Source: Sphingomonas naasensis
GTDB taxonomy: Bacteria > Pseudomonadota > Alphaproteobacteria > Sphingomonadales > Sphingomonadaceae
NCBI RefSeq assembly: GCF_004792695.1
Contig: NZ_SRXU01000001.1
Span: 372,001 to 436,000 of the forward strand
Direction of reading: 5' to 3'
Length of the DNA stretch: 64,000 nucleotides
Shown here piece by piece: positions 1 through 8,267 of this stretch (the first letter of the stretch is position 1; each line of letters begins with the position of its first letter). The notes beneath the pieces were generated by a model. The model was given only the letters and a program-made list of their open reading frames with translations, was not told where the DNA came from and did no database searches. The position numbers and the translations under genes were made by a program.

Positions 1-2
1 CG

Positions 3-1331
3 GGCACGACCAAGGTCTCGACGGGCGCGGTCGAGGGCGAATGGTGGCATCTCTTCCGCGATCCCGTGCTCGATCGGCTGGTGGTCGACGCGCTGGCGCA
101 CAATACCGATATCCGCGTCGCCGCCGCCAATCTCCGCCGCGTCCGCGCGGTGCTGTCGGAAGCGCGCAACCAGCGGCTGCCGACCACCGATCTCAGCGCT
201 CGCTACACCCGGCAACGGGTAGGCGCGGGAAGCAGCCAGATCCCCGGCGTGCAGAGCCAGGAGTTCGACTTCTTCCAGGTCGGGTTCGACGCGGGCTATC
301 AGGTCGATCTGTTCGGTGGCGTATCGCGCTCGATCGAGGCGGCGCGCGGCGATGTCGCGGCGGCGCAGGCCGGGCTCGACGCCGCCCGCATCGCGATCGC
401 CGCCGAGACCGCGCGCACCTATGCCCAGGCGTGCAGCTTTGCCGCGCAGGCCGCGGTGGCGCGCGAGACTGCGGCGCTGCAGGAACAGACGCTCGGCCTC
501 ACCCGCCGGCTGCTCGAGGCCGGCCGCGGCACCCAGCGCGATGTCGACCAGACGCTGGTCCTCGCCGAGAATGCCCGCGCGCAGGTACCGCTGTTCGAGG
601 CCGAGCGCCGCGCCGCGCTCTACGCACTCGCCACGCTCACCGGCCGTCCGCCCGAAGAGACCGATGCCGCCGCGGCCCAGTGCACCGTGCCGCCGCAGGT
701 CACCGGGCTGATCCCGGTCGGCGACGGTGCGGCGCTGCTCGCCCGCCGTCCCGATGTTCGCCAGGCCGAGCGTACGCTCGCCGCCGACACCGCGCGGGTC
801 GGCGTCGCCACCGCGGCGCTCTACCCGTCGATCCGGCTGCTCGGCTCGGTATCGCTCGGCGCGCAGGATATCGGCGATCTCGCCAAAAAGGATTCGTTCA
901 GCTTCTCGCTCGGGCCGCTGATCAGCTGGAGCTTCCCGAACATGGGCCAGGCCCGTTCGCGGCTGCGCCAGGCCGAGGCGACTGCCGAGGGCTCGCTCGC
1001 GACCTTCGACGGCACCGTGCTCACTGCGCTGCGCGAGGTCGAGCAGGCGCTCGCGCGCTATTCGGGCGAGATCGAGCGCAACGTCGCGCTGCGCCGCGCC
1101 GAGGCGGCGGCGAGCAATGCCGCGCGCATCGCCGGGCTGCGCTTCAGCGCGGGCCGCGACACGCTGCTCCAGCGGATCGACGCCGAACGCGATCGGGCAG
1201 GCGCCCGCGCCGCGCTGGCGCAGTCGAACGCTGCGCTCGCCGAGGCGCAGGTCGCCTTGTTCAACGCGCTCGGCGGCGGCTGGGAAAATGCCCCGGCGGC
1301 GCAACGGCGCGAGCCGGTGGCGACCAACTAG
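3..1331 (+). CDS. Outer-membrane efflux channel, NodT/OprM family (5' truncated by window edge)
   Basis: This is the C-terminal 442 residues of a TolC-like outer-membrane factor that forms the exit duct of tripartite RND or MFS efflux pumps. The frame is already open at base 3, and the first visible residues (GEWWHLFRDPVLDRLV) are the typical N-terminal block that follows the lipoprotein signal in NodT/OprM proteins. The start lies upstream of the window. The rest shows the two-repeat pattern of long coiled-coil helices rich in Ala, Arg and Glu, with the RRPDV motif near residue 250 and an LRQAEA segment in the second repeat. The periplasmic adaptor and inner-membrane pump genes would be expected upstream, outside the window. 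It ends one base before a converging small gene. The family call is firm; the substrate cannot be told. Confidence 0.93.
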   Translation, partial: GTTKVSTGAVEGEWWHLFRDPVLDRLVVDALAHNTDIRVAAANLRRVRAVLSEARNQRLPTTDLSARYTRQRVGAGSSQIPGVQSQEFDFFQVGFDAGYQVDLFGGVSRSIEAARGDVAAAQAGLDAARIAIAAETARTYAQACSFAAQAAVARETAALQEQTLGLTRRLLEAGRGTQRDVDQTLVLAENARAQVPLFEAERRAALYALATLTGRPPEETDAAAAQCTVPPQVTGLIPVGDGAALLARRPDVRQAERTLAADTARVGVATAALYPSIRLLGSVSLGAQDIGDLAKKDSFSFSLGPLISWSFPNMGQARSRLRQAEATAEGSLATFDGTVLTALREVEQALARYSGEIERNVALRRAEAAASNAARIAGLRFSAGRDTLLQRIDAERDRAGARAALAQSNAALAEAQVALFNALGGGWENAPAAQRREPVATN

Positions 1332-1332
1332 G

Positions 1333-1572
1333 TCAGGTGCTGGCCAACACGGCCGCGTCGCCGAAGGGCCCCGCATTCCGCTCGGCAAACTGGCCTTCGC
1401 GCTCCGCGGCGGCGAGTTTACGGCGTTCGCGATGCTCGGCGGCGACCGCCTCTTTCGCCCATGCCGCGGCGGCGATCTCGGCCTGCTTACGGACGCTGGT
1501 GAGGGTCGAGGCAGCCGCACGGGCGCGCTGCAGGGCTTCCTGCGCGCGGCAGAGGATCGAGGATGGGGGTAT
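1333..1572 (-). CDS. Small hydrophilic hypothetical protein with an atypical start
   Basis: A possible 79-residue protein, Ala/Arg/Glu-rich and probably helical, of no family I recognise. The segment from about residue 10 to the end has the amphipathic, charged look of a real soluble protein, and its stop abuts the stop of the converging efflux gene. The start is a puzzle. A good Shine-Dalgarno (AAAGGA) is followed after six bases by ATA instead of ATG. The nearest in-frame conventional start is a TTG at 1587-1585 that has no ribosome binding site of its own. Either ATA or TTG is used, or the gene has lost its start. It may be transcribed from the same promoter as the two minus-strand genes upstream of it. 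Moderate to low confidence. Confidence 0.42.
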   Translation of the reverse strand: MPPSSILCRAQEALQRARAAASTLTSVRKQAEIAAAAWAKEAVAAEHRERRKLAAAEREGQFAERNAGPFGDAAVLAST

Positions 1573-1616
1573 GAGAAGTCCTTTCAACGGGAGAAATGGC
1601 GACGGGATCAGTTCTG

Positions 1617-1856
1617 TCAGGAACGCCTGCGCAACGTAGCTGTTCCGGCGCCTTCGCGTAGCGCTTCGACCGCCGCCACGCACGCGCGCTGGCTGCCGAA
1701 GCCGTCGCCGGAAGCGATGACCACGCCGGCGCTCGAGCAAAAGCGCCAGCGCCAATCCTCGCCCGAGAACAGGATCGACGTGAGCTTCACGCGGTCGGCG
1801 CGATAGATTTCGAAATAGGGCTGGTCTGGCCGACGGAGGCCGTCGGCCGCGCTCAA
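1617..1856 (-). CDS. DUF1508 (YegP-like) domain protein
   Basis: A 79-residue protein whose middle matches the YegP/DUF1508 pattern: YFEIYR, then a WRWRF strand, then GVVIASGDGF and a helix with AVEAL. These small beta-beta-alpha units occur singly or in tandem in proteobacteria. Their molecular role is not established. The best available start is a TTG that overlaps the stop of the upstream gene (TTGA), which suggests translational coupling. There is no ATG or GTG between it and the conserved domain. The loop between the first strand and WRWRF is a little longer than usual. The domain assignment is by eye and fairly secure; the exact start is not. Confidence 0.62.
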   Translation of the reverse strand: MSAADGLRRPDQPYFEIYRADRVKLTSILFSGEDWRWRFCSSAGVVIASGDGFGSQRACVAAVEALREGAGTATLRRRS

Positions 1857-2062
1857 GGACGTAGCCGGGTCCGCGTGACCGGACCGGTCAGCACCCGCTT
1901 GCCAAAGGCTTTGGCGACTGCGTTGGCGCCATCGATGTTCATCAGCACGACGCGCGTGCCGCGCGGGTGCAGCGGCTCGATCGCGCTGATCGCCGCCTTG
2001 TGCTTGGCCGCCATCGCCTCGACGTCGGCACGTTCGGCATCGATATTGATTGCTCGCGACAC
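1853..2062 (-). CDS. Small hypothetical protein, coupled to the DUF1508 gene
   Basis: A 69-residue soluble protein of no family I can name. I chose the GTG at 2062 because GGGAG lies six bases upstream. A longer version beginning with GTG at 2089 would place that binding site inside the gene. The sequence is mixed alpha/beta, with a helix rich in Ala and Lys followed by a RVVLMNIDGA strand and a basic C-terminus. Its TGA overlaps the TTG start of the DUF1508 gene by two bases, so the two are probably one transcription unit. No signal peptide or membrane segment is visible. Confidence 0.5.
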   Translation of the reverse strand: MSRAINIDAERADVEAMAAKHKAAISAIEPLHPRGTRVVLMNIDGANAVAKAFGKRVLTGPVTRTRLRP

Positions 2063-2179
2063 ATAAGTCTCCCGTTGGAGCGGGAGCACATAGAATCTCT
2101 CAGCCGCGCCTTGCTCGAACGACGATCACGCGATGGCGCCGATATGGGGTGCGGACCCCGGGTTTACCAGTATGCGCGC

Positions 2180-5032
2180 TCAGGGTCGCCGCACGGTGAT
2201 CGGCTTGCCGTCATAGACGAAGCTCTGCGCCGATTCGGCGAAGTCGGGCGCGGTCGCGCGGCCGGGGGTGTAGAAGCGCACCGAGATCGCGCGCTTGCCC
2301 GGCATGCCGTCATAGCCGCCCTGGCGCGCGCCGATCGTCAGCGTCCCCGCCGCCTCGTTCCACGTCAGCGGCACCCGCGCGAACCTGCCCTGCTTGTAGC
2401 CCGGGCTGACGCCGTCGTCCTCGTAGAGCGAGAAGCCGCCATCGGCGCCGGTGAAGACATGGAGGACGATCGGGCCGTCGGGCTGCTCGCCGACATGCTG
2501 GATCGCCGCGCCGGTCGGCACGATCGAGCCCGCGCGGACGAACAGCGGCATCCGCTCGCGCGGCGCCGCGGCCGCGATCGTCTGCCCGCCCTTCAGGAAC
2601 GCGCCGGTCGCGAAGTCGTACCAGCCGGCGCCGGCGGGCAGATATACGTCGCGCCCGCGGGCGTTGAACGTCGTCACCGGCGCGGCGAGGAAGGCGGGCC
2701 CGAACAGATATTCGTCGTCGACATTCCACGTCCTGCGGTCGGCCGGGAAGTCCATCACCAGCCCGCGCATCATCGTGCCGTCCCGGTGCCAGGTGTCGGC
2801 GGCGATGGTGTAGATGTACGGCATCAGCCGGTAGCGCAGCTGGTCGTACCATAGCATCGACTCGTACATCGCCTTGTCGTCCGCGGCGATCTCGAAGATC
2901 TCGCGCTTCGGAGTCTCGCCATGGCTGCGGAACAGCGGCGTGAACGCGCCGAACTGGAACCAGCGCAAATTGAGCTCGCGCCATTCGGCGACGTGCGCGG
3001 CATCCTGCCTGGTGTAGCGATCCTCGAGCGCGAAGCCGCCGATATCGTGCGTCCAGTTGGGCACGCCCGACATCGACAGATTGACCCCGGCCGAGATCTG
3101 GTCGCGCAGATCGTCCCAGCGCGCCGCGACATCGCCCGACCACAGCGCCGCGCTCGCGCGCTGCAGCCCGCCGAACCCCGAGCGGGTGAGGATGAAGGGC
3201 CGTTTGTCGGGCAGCGCCTGCCGCAGCCCCTCGGCGACGCCCTCGGCATGGACCAGCGGGAAGCTGTTGAACAGCGCCGCCGCCGGTCCCGCCGCGGTCG
3301 GGCCCATCCGCTCGATGCGCTGCTCGATCGACAGGTTCGAATGAATGTCGGGCTCGGTCGCGTCCATCCACCACGCGTCGAAGCCCTTGTCGACCAGCCC
3401 TTCCTTCATCTGGCGGAAATAGATCTCCCGCGCCTCGGGCGCGTAGGGGTCGTAGTCGGTGTTCTCATAGCCCTTGCCGACCCAATCCTTCTCCTTCGCC
3501 TTGAGATTGCCGAGATAGAGATGGCCCTTCGCCATCAGTTCCTGCGCGTTCTTCGTGTTCGGATAGAATTTGGGCCAGACCGAGATCATCACCCGGGCGT
3601 TCAGCGCATGCGCCTCGTTGACCATGCCGGCCGGATCGGGGAAGCGCTTCGCGTCGAAGCAATGGCAGCCCCATTGATCCTCGGGCCAGTAGAACCAGTC
3701 CTGGACGATGTTGTCGAGCGGGATTCCCCGCTTGCGATATTCGCGCACCACGCCGAGCAATTGGTCCTGCGTCTCGTAGCGCTGGCGGCTCTGCCAGAAG
3801 CCATAGGCCCAGTTGGGCATCATCTCGGCCTTGCCGGTGAGCCCGCGATAGCCGGCGATCACCTCGTCCATGCTGCGCCCGCCGACATAATAATAGTCGA
3901 TCGCGCGCCCGACATCCGATGACAGCCACAGCGAGTGGCGATCGGGCGCCGCCAGCGGGTCCGAATGGAACAGCGCGAGATAGCCGGCATTGGGCTCCCA
4001 TTCGACGCGCAGCTCGATCGGCTTGCCCGCGTTCATCGCCAGCTCGAAATTGTGGAACCACGGATTCCAGTTCTGCCGCCAGCGCGACAGCACTTCCTTG
4101 CCGTCGGCGAACACCTTCACATAGCTCGACGAATAGAGCCGGAACTTGTGCGTGCCGGTCTTGTCCGGGGTGACGCTACCGCGCCACACCACGCGCTGCT
4201 GGCCGACCACCACGCCGGCGGTGTTCTGCCCGCTCTCCGACGACGCGACCGTCCGTGCCTTCGCCGCTTCGGGCCAGTTCGCCTGGTCCTTGATGAACTG
4301 ATAGTCGATGAACGGCTCCTGCCGGGTCACCGCGAGCCGGTCGCCGAGGAAATAATCGGCCTGCCAGCCCGGCTTGCCGCCGCTCGTCACCTTCAGCCCC
4401 TGCCCGACATGCCGGTACGGCGCCGGATTGCCGAACCGCGTGATCGCGTTGTTGTCCCAGAGCAGCCCGTAATTGCGCGTCGACACGACGAACGGGATCG
4501 CGATGTCCATATTGTGCTGGCCGAGTTCGACGTCCTCGCCATTATAGTTCATCTGCCGGTTCTGATGCTGGCCGAGCCCGTAGAACCCTTCATCGGTGCC
4601 GCGGTTGAACTGCTGCGCGGTCGCGAGAAACGGCTTGCCGTCGGCGCTGGTCGGCGCGAAGCGCCGCTGCGCCTCCTCGGCGAGGACGAGCTTGCCGCCG
4701 GCGTCGCGGAACTGGACGCGCCCGTCGGAGAGCCGGATCTCGGCGGTGGCCCGCGGCAGTCTGAGCGTCAGCAGCCCGCCGGCTTCGGTGATCACCGGGT
4801 CGCCGGCGGCATCGGCGGTGACCATCAGGCTTTTGGGCAGGTTGAAGTCGCGCGCCGGCGCGGCGGTGACGCGGAACGCGGCATCGCCATAGGCGATCAC
4901 CCGCACGCGCTTCGCGGCGCCGTGATCGGGCGTCACGATCACGCCGTGCGCGACGCGCTCGACGTCGGACGCCAGCGCCGTTCCCGACAGCAGCATCGCG
5001 GCGAGCGCCGCGCTTCCCAGCAACTTCCGCAA
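2180..5032 (-). CDS. Secreted GH31 alpha-xylosidase/alpha-glucosidase with PA14 insert
   Basis: A 950-residue glycoside hydrolase of family 31, which removes alpha-linked xylose or glucose from oligosaccharides with retention of configuration. The first 22 residues form a signal peptide (KLLGSAALAAM core, ALA cleavage site), so it acts in the periplasm or outside. After the N-terminal beta-sandwich, a PA14-type insert (about residues 230-370) interrupts the family fold, as in the xyloglucan alpha-xylosidase Xyl31A of Cellvibrio japonicus. The catalytic barrel carries WWMDATEPD, whose Asp557 should be the nucleophile, and WSGDVAARW, whose Asp634 is the likely acid/base. The start is TTG at 5032, preceded by GGGAGAGGG; this gives a clean signal peptide, while the upstream TTG at 5104 does not. 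A perfect palindrome lies 20 bases upstream. Alpha-xylosidase is preferred to alpha-glucosidase because of the PA14 layout. Confidence 0.9.
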   Translation of the reverse strand: MRKLLGSAALAAMLLSGTALASDVERVAHGVIVTPDHGAAKRVRVIAYGDAAFRVTAAPARDFNLPKSLMVTADAAGDPVITEAGGLLTLRLPRATAEIRLSDGRVQFRDAGGKLVLAEEAQRRFAPTSADGKPFLATAQQFNRGTDEGFYGLGQHQNRQMNYNGEDVELGQHNMDIAIPFVVSTRNYGLLWDNNAITRFGNPAPYRHVGQGLKVTSGGKPGWQADYFLGDRLAVTRQEPFIDYQFIKDQANWPEAAKARTVASSESGQNTAGVVVGQQRVVWRGSVTPDKTGTHKFRLYSSSYVKVFADGKEVLSRWRQNWNPWFHNFELAMNAGKPIELRVEWEPNAGYLALFHSDPLAAPDRHSLWLSSDVGRAIDYYYVGGRSMDEVIAGYRGLTGKAEMMPNWAYGFWQSRQRYETQDQLLGVVREYRKRGIPLDNIVQDWFYWPEDQWGCHCFDAKRFPDPAGMVNEAHALNARVMISVWPKFYPNTKNAQELMAKGHLYLGNLKAKEKDWVGKGYENTDYDPYAPEAREIYFRQMKEGLVDKGFDAWWMDATEPDIHSNLSIEQRIERMGPTAAGPAAALFNSFPLVHAEGVAEGLRQALPDKRPFILTRSGFGGLQRASAALWSGDVAARWDDLRDQISAGVNLSMSGVPNWTHDIGGFALEDRYTRQDAAHVAEWRELNLRWFQFGAFTPLFRSHGETPKREIFEIAADDKAMYESMLWYDQLRYRLMPYIYTIAADTWHRDGTMMRGLVMDFPADRRTWNVDDEYLFGPAFLAAPVTTFNARGRDVYLPAGAGWYDFATGAFLKGGQTIAAAAPRERMPLFVRAGSIVPTGAAIQHVGEQPDGPIVLHVFTGADGGFSLYEDDGVSPGYKQGRFARVPLTWNEAAGTLTIGARQGGYDGMPGKRAISVRFYTPGRATAPDFAESAQSFVYDGKPITVRRP

Positions 5033-5052
5033 CCGCCCTCTCCCCCATTTTT

Positions 5053-5067
5053 TACATATGCTATGTA
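5053..5067. promoter_or_regulatory. Candidate operator upstream of the GH31 gene
   Basis: TACATA-TGC-TATGTA is a perfect 6-bp inverted repeat with a 3-base spacer. It sits 20-35 bases upstream of the chosen GH31 start, in an A/T-rich patch that stands out from its surroundings. The position suits an operator for a dimeric repressor or activator of sugar-utilisation genes. No regulator gene is adjacent, and the binding protein is unknown. Confidence 0.4.
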
Positions 5068-5206
5068 TTTTCAATCGGATCGTCCAGCGCCGGTACGCGA
5101 CCAAAGCCGGCGGCTACGCGATGATCCGCAAGTTCCCGGCATTGAAGCGTTAACCTTGTCGGGCTAACGCCTGCTGCGGGGTTCATGCGGGGCGGGCAAG
5201 AGGACG

Positions 5207-5437
5207 ATGGCCGAGTTTTTCCTTTCGATCTACGCGATGATGGCGATGTTCGTGCTGTTCGCGATGCGCCGTAACCAGCGCGAGCAGCGCCCGAACCCGC
5301 AGATGGTCACGCTGGTCGGCTGGGGGCTGTTCTCGCTGTCCTCGACGCTCGCGATCCTGCTCGGCGCGGTCGGCCTAGCGCTGGCGATGGGGCTGCACAT
5401 GCCCCTGCCCGCCAGCTTCGACGCGTCGCTCTTCTAA
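5207..5437 (+). CDS. Small inner-membrane protein, unknown function
   Basis: A 76-residue protein with two predicted transmembrane helices: about residues 2-20 (FFLSIYAMMAMFVLFAM) and about 34-63. They are joined by a short charged, Arg/Gln-rich loop. The ATG is preceded by AGAGGAC. Only six bases separate its stop from the start of the gamma carbonic anhydrase gene, so the two are probably co-transcribed. I recognise no family. The high GC at third codon positions and good start signal support a real gene. Confidence 0.72.
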   Translation: MAEFFLSIYAMMAMFVLFAMRRNQREQRPNPQMVTLVGWGLFSLSSTLAILLGAVGLALAMGLHMPLPASFDASLF

Positions 5438-5443
5438 AGGCCG

Positions 5444-6229
5444 ATGCCGCTCTACGCGATCGGCGGCCACCAGCCTCAAATCGCTCCCGACGCATGGGTC
5501 GCGCCGAGCGCCGATCTGATCGGTGACGTGCGGCTTTCCGCGCTGGCCAGCATCTGGTTCGGCGCCGTGATCCGCGCCGACAACACCCCGATCCTGATCG
5601 GCGCGCGCACCAACGTCCAGGACGGCGCGATGCTCCATTCGGATCCCGGCGCGCCGTGCACGCTCGGCGACGACGTCACTGTCGGCCATCACGCGATCCT
5701 CCACGGCTGCACGATCGGCGACCGCAGCCTGATCGGCATGGGCGCGACGATCCTCAACCGCGCAGTGATCCCCGAAGACTGTATCGTCGGCGCCGGCGCG
5801 CTGGTCACCGAGGGCAAGGCCTTCCCGCCCGGCCATCTCATCGTCGGCTCCCCGGCAAGGGCGATCCGCCCGCTAGATGACGCGCAAAAGGCGCTGCTCA
5901 CGGCCTCCGCTGCCCTCTACGCCAGCAAGCAGCGCGATTACGCGGCCGAGTTGAAAGAGGTCGTCCGCGGCTTCGAAGGGCTAATGGACTTCGCCTGCGT
6001 CACGATGGGCTGCTGCGGAAGCAGCAAGGATGGCGAACCGATCCACGTCACCGATCTGATTCCGCGATCGGGGCCGGTGACGGCTGATCAGTTTATCGAC
6101 TGGCTGGTCGAAGCCGAAAATATGAAGCTCGAGGAGTATCCGGCGGCACATCGCGAGAGAATGCGCGAATCGTTCATCGCCAATATGGGCGCTCCTGTGG
6201 TCGATGCGTCGCGCCTGCGCTGGCGTTGA
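5444..6229 (+). CDS. Gamma-class carbonic anhydrase family protein with a C-terminal extension
   Basis: A 261-residue protein. Residues 1-175 form a left-handed beta-helix of hexapeptide repeats, as in the gamma carbonic anhydrase/PaaY/YrdA group, trimeric enzymes or enzyme relatives that hydrate CO2 or handle CoA esters. The three zinc-ligand histidines are visible: His65 in MLHSD, and His82 or His83 and His87 in GHHAILHG. Most members stop near residue 175-190. Here the frame continues for about 80 more residues, with a CC pair (TMGCCGSS) and a helical tail (ADQFIDWLVEAEN) that I cannot assign. The extension may be a fused small gene. It follows the small membrane protein gene by six bases. 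Confidence 0.88.
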   Translation: MPLYAIGGHQPQIAPDAWVAPSADLIGDVRLSALASIWFGAVIRADNTPILIGARTNVQDGAMLHSDPGAPCTLGDDVTVGHHAILHGCTIGDRSLIGMGATILNRAVIPEDCIVGAGALVTEGKAFPPGHLIVGSPARAIRPLDDAQKALLTASAALYASKQRDYAAELKEVVRGFEGLMDFACVTMGCCGSSKDGEPIHVTDLIPRSGPVTADQFIDWLVEAENMKLEEYPAAHRERMRESFIANMGAPVVDASRLRWR

Positions 6230-6287
6230 CGTAGCGTCGCGCGCGCCGGGATAGACAGCCCTATCGGTTGCGCTACAAAACCCATCC

Positions 6288-7229
6288 ATGGCTCTTCCCC
6301 CGCTGTTCGATCGCCTCCGGCTTCCCGTCATCGGCTCGCCGCTGTTCATCATCTCGGTGCCCGATCTGGTGATCGCCCAGTGCAAGGCGGGGATCGTCGG
6401 CTCGTTCCCCGCGCTCAACGCCCGCCCGCAGAGCCTGCTCGACGAATGGCTCCACCGGATCACCGAAGAGCTCGCCGCCTGGGACCGTGCCAATCCCGAC
6501 ACTCCCGCCGCGCCCTTCGCGGTCAACCAGATCGTCCATCGCTCGAACGATCGGCTCGAGGCCGATCTCCACACCTGCGCCAAATGGAAGGTGCCGATCG
6601 TGATCACCTCGCTCGGCGCCCGGCCCGAGCTGAACGACGCGGTGCACAGCTGGGGCGGGATCACCCTCCACGACGTCATCGACGATCGCTTCGCGCACAA
6701 GGCAGTCGAGAAGGGCGCCGACGGGCTGATCCTCGTCGCCGCGGGCGCGGGCGGCCATGCCGGCCGGCTCAATCCCTTCGCCTTCGTCCAGGAGGTCCGC
6801 GAGTGGTTCGACGGCCCGCTGATCCTGTCGGGCGCGATCGCCACCGGCCGTGCGATCCTCGCCGCGCAGGTGATGGGCGCCGACCTCGCCTATATCGGCT
6901 CGCCGTTCATCGCCACCGACGAGGCCAATGCCGTCGACGCCTATAAGCAGGGCATCGTCGAGGGCCGCGCGGCCGACATCATCTATTCGAACCTGTTCAC
7001 CGGGGTGCACGGCAATTATCTGCGCAGCTCGATCGTCGCCGCGGGGCTCGATCCCGAGAAGCTGCCCGAGAGCGATCCGAGCGCGATGAACTTCGGCGGC
7101 GCCAAGGCGTGGAAGGAAATCTGGGGATCGGGCCAGGGCATCGGCGCGGTCAGCGCGATCGAGCCCGCCGCGGTGCGAGTCGAGCGGCTGAAGCGCGAAT
7201 ATGCCGCGGCGAAAGCGGCGCTGGGCTGA
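6288..7229 (+). CDS. Nitronate monooxygenase-like NAD(P)H/FMN oxidoreductase
   Basis: A 313-residue TIM-barrel flavoprotein of the 2-nitropropane dioxygenase/nitronate monooxygenase family, which oxidises alkyl nitronates or serves as an FMN-dependent reductase. Diagnostic features are the N-terminal LPVIGSPLFIIS block, the phosphate-binding AAGAGGHAG near residue 150, and the second FMN loop ILSGAIATGRAI near residue 180. It is a stand-alone gene cytoplasmically located, starting 58 bases after the carbonic anhydrase. A 130-nt dispersed palindrome lies just beyond its stop and may act as a transcription end. The physiological substrate cannot be decided from sequence, since several subfamilies share this architecture. 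Confidence 0.88.
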   Translation: MALPPLFDRLRLPVIGSPLFIISVPDLVIAQCKAGIVGSFPALNARPQSLLDEWLHRITEELAAWDRANPDTPAAPFAVNQIVHRSNDRLEADLHTCAKWKVPIVITSLGARPELNDAVHSWGGITLHDVIDDRFAHKAVEKGADGLILVAAGAGGHAGRLNPFAFVQEVREWFDGPLILSGAIATGRAILAAQVMGADLAYIGSPFIATDEANAVDAYKQGIVEGRAADIIYSNLFTGVHGNYLRSSIVAAGLDPEKLPESDPSAMNFGGAKAWKEIWGSGQGIGAVSAIEPAAVRVERLKREYAAAKAALG

Positions 7230-7235
7230 ACCAAA

Positions 7236-7365
7236 TCCTCCCTCGCGCAGCGGGGGAGGTGGCGCCGAAGGCGACGGAGGGGGCGCCTCCCCGGGCAACA
7301 TCGCCTGCGGAGAGGCCCCCTCCACCAGCTTCGCTGGTCCCCCTCCCCCGCTTCGCGAGGGAGGA
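7236..7365. repeat. Dispersed imperfect palindrome, copy 1 (130 nt)
   Basis: The ends are TCCTCCCTCGC and its reverse complement GCGAGGGAGGA. Inside are two further hairpins (GGTGGCGCCGAAGGCGAC and CCACCAGCTTCGCTGG), which gives a clover-like fold. The layout and sequence match copies at 12721-12850 and 14733-14864. It occupies the gap between two converging genes, 6 bases after the flavoprotein stop and 8 before the rcdA stop. Confidence 0.85.
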
Positions 7366-7373
7366 ACAAGAAA

Positions 7374-7850
7374 TCAAAAAGAAGCGCTGAGCCGATCCAG
7401 CATCCGCCGCGCCGGGCTGTCATCCACGGCGGGATCGTCGAGCGACGTGTCGAGCCGCGCCACCCGGCGGTGCAGTTCGATGCTCGTCGCGATGATCGTG
7501 CGCGCCTGCAGCGGCATCGAAGCGAGCGTGCCCTCTTCGGTCTCGGGGGCCTCGCCCAGCCGCCGCGCCGGCGACAGCGCGTCGCCCGGCGTCAATTCGC
7601 CCGCGGCGACCGCGCGCTGGGTCAGCAGCCACGCGATGATGTGCATCAGCCGCGTCGTCACCTTGAGCGACTCGCAGGAGAAGGTGACGCGGCTCAGCGC
7701 CTCGAGCGAGTCGCGCTCGGCGCGGCCGACCACGTCGAAATAGGCGCGCGCCTCGTCGGCCAGCACCATCGCCTCGACATAGAGCGAGTCGACCAGCCTG
7801 CGGTGGATCGTCGAGGTTGCCTGCTCCGTCATTCCGACAAGGAGTGCCAT
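7374..7850 (-). CDS. rcdA: RcdA-like protein (DUF1465), CtrA-degradation adaptor
   Basis: A 158-residue helical protein matching DUF1465, whose Caulobacter member RcdA helps deliver the cell-cycle regulator CtrA to the ClpXP protease at the pole. The typical N-terminal helix is present (VDSLYVEAMVLADEARAYFD), followed by an AERDSLEALSRVTF segment and a long helix through the MHIIAWLLTQRA stretch. The tail is acidic and disordered (LDDPAVDDSP). Two ATG starts compete, at 7850 and 7832; neither has a strong ribosome binding site, and the shorter one fits the usual beginning of the family. The gene stands alone. The family assignment is secure; the role is inferred from Caulobacter. Confidence 0.82.
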   Translation of the reverse strand: MALLVGMTEQATSTIHRRLVDSLYVEAMVLADEARAYFDVVGRAERDSLEALSRVTFSCESLKVTTRLMHIIAWLLTQRAVAAGELTPGDALSPARRLGEAPETEEGTLASMPLQARTIIATSIELHRRVARLDTSLDDPAVDDSPARRMLDRLSASF

Positions 7851-7908
7851 ATCGCGCGCGGCAGTTGAATGCTTAATATTGAAGCACCTGCGTCCCGGCG
7901 CGGGAGGC

Positions 7909-8106
7909 TCAGGCGATGATGTCGGGGATCAGATGATCCTCGAGCTGGGAGATCTCGTCGCGCAGGCGCAGCTTGCGCTTCTTGAGCCGGGCGATCTGGA
8001 GCTGGTCGGCCACCCCGGTCAGGCGCAGCGCCTCGATCGCGGCGTCGAGGTCGCGATGCTCGGTCCGGAGCGCTTCGAGCCGCCGCTGGATCTCGCTCTC
8101 TTCCAT
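7909..8106 (-). CDS. DUF465 (YdcH-like) small protein
   Basis: A 65-residue all-helical protein. The ATG at 8106 is preceded by AGAGGGGG. The sequence is two antiparallel helices joined near GVADQLQIARL, with the conserved LKKRKLRLRDEI block that marks the DUF465/YdcH family. The function is unknown; members are short coiled-coil hairpins abundant in alphaproteobacteria. A second DUF465 gene starts 161 bases away in the opposite direction. Longer forms of this frame reading through the intergenic region lack binding sites. Confidence 0.85.
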   Translation of the reverse strand: MEESEIQRRLEALRTEHRDLDAAIEALRLTGVADQLQIARLKKRKLRLRDEISQLEDHLIPDIIA

Positions 8107-8267
8107 CTCGCCCCCTCTACGCACACGCGCCCGGGCCCACAGGACCCGTAACGGACCATCGCGCCTTTTCCGCAAGCTGTCGATTGCGCCGAATACGGGG
8201 GGCGACAAGCCACGCGAAAGGTGATTTATTGAGTCCCCCCGGTCGCTTAACGAAGGAGGACGCTTCC

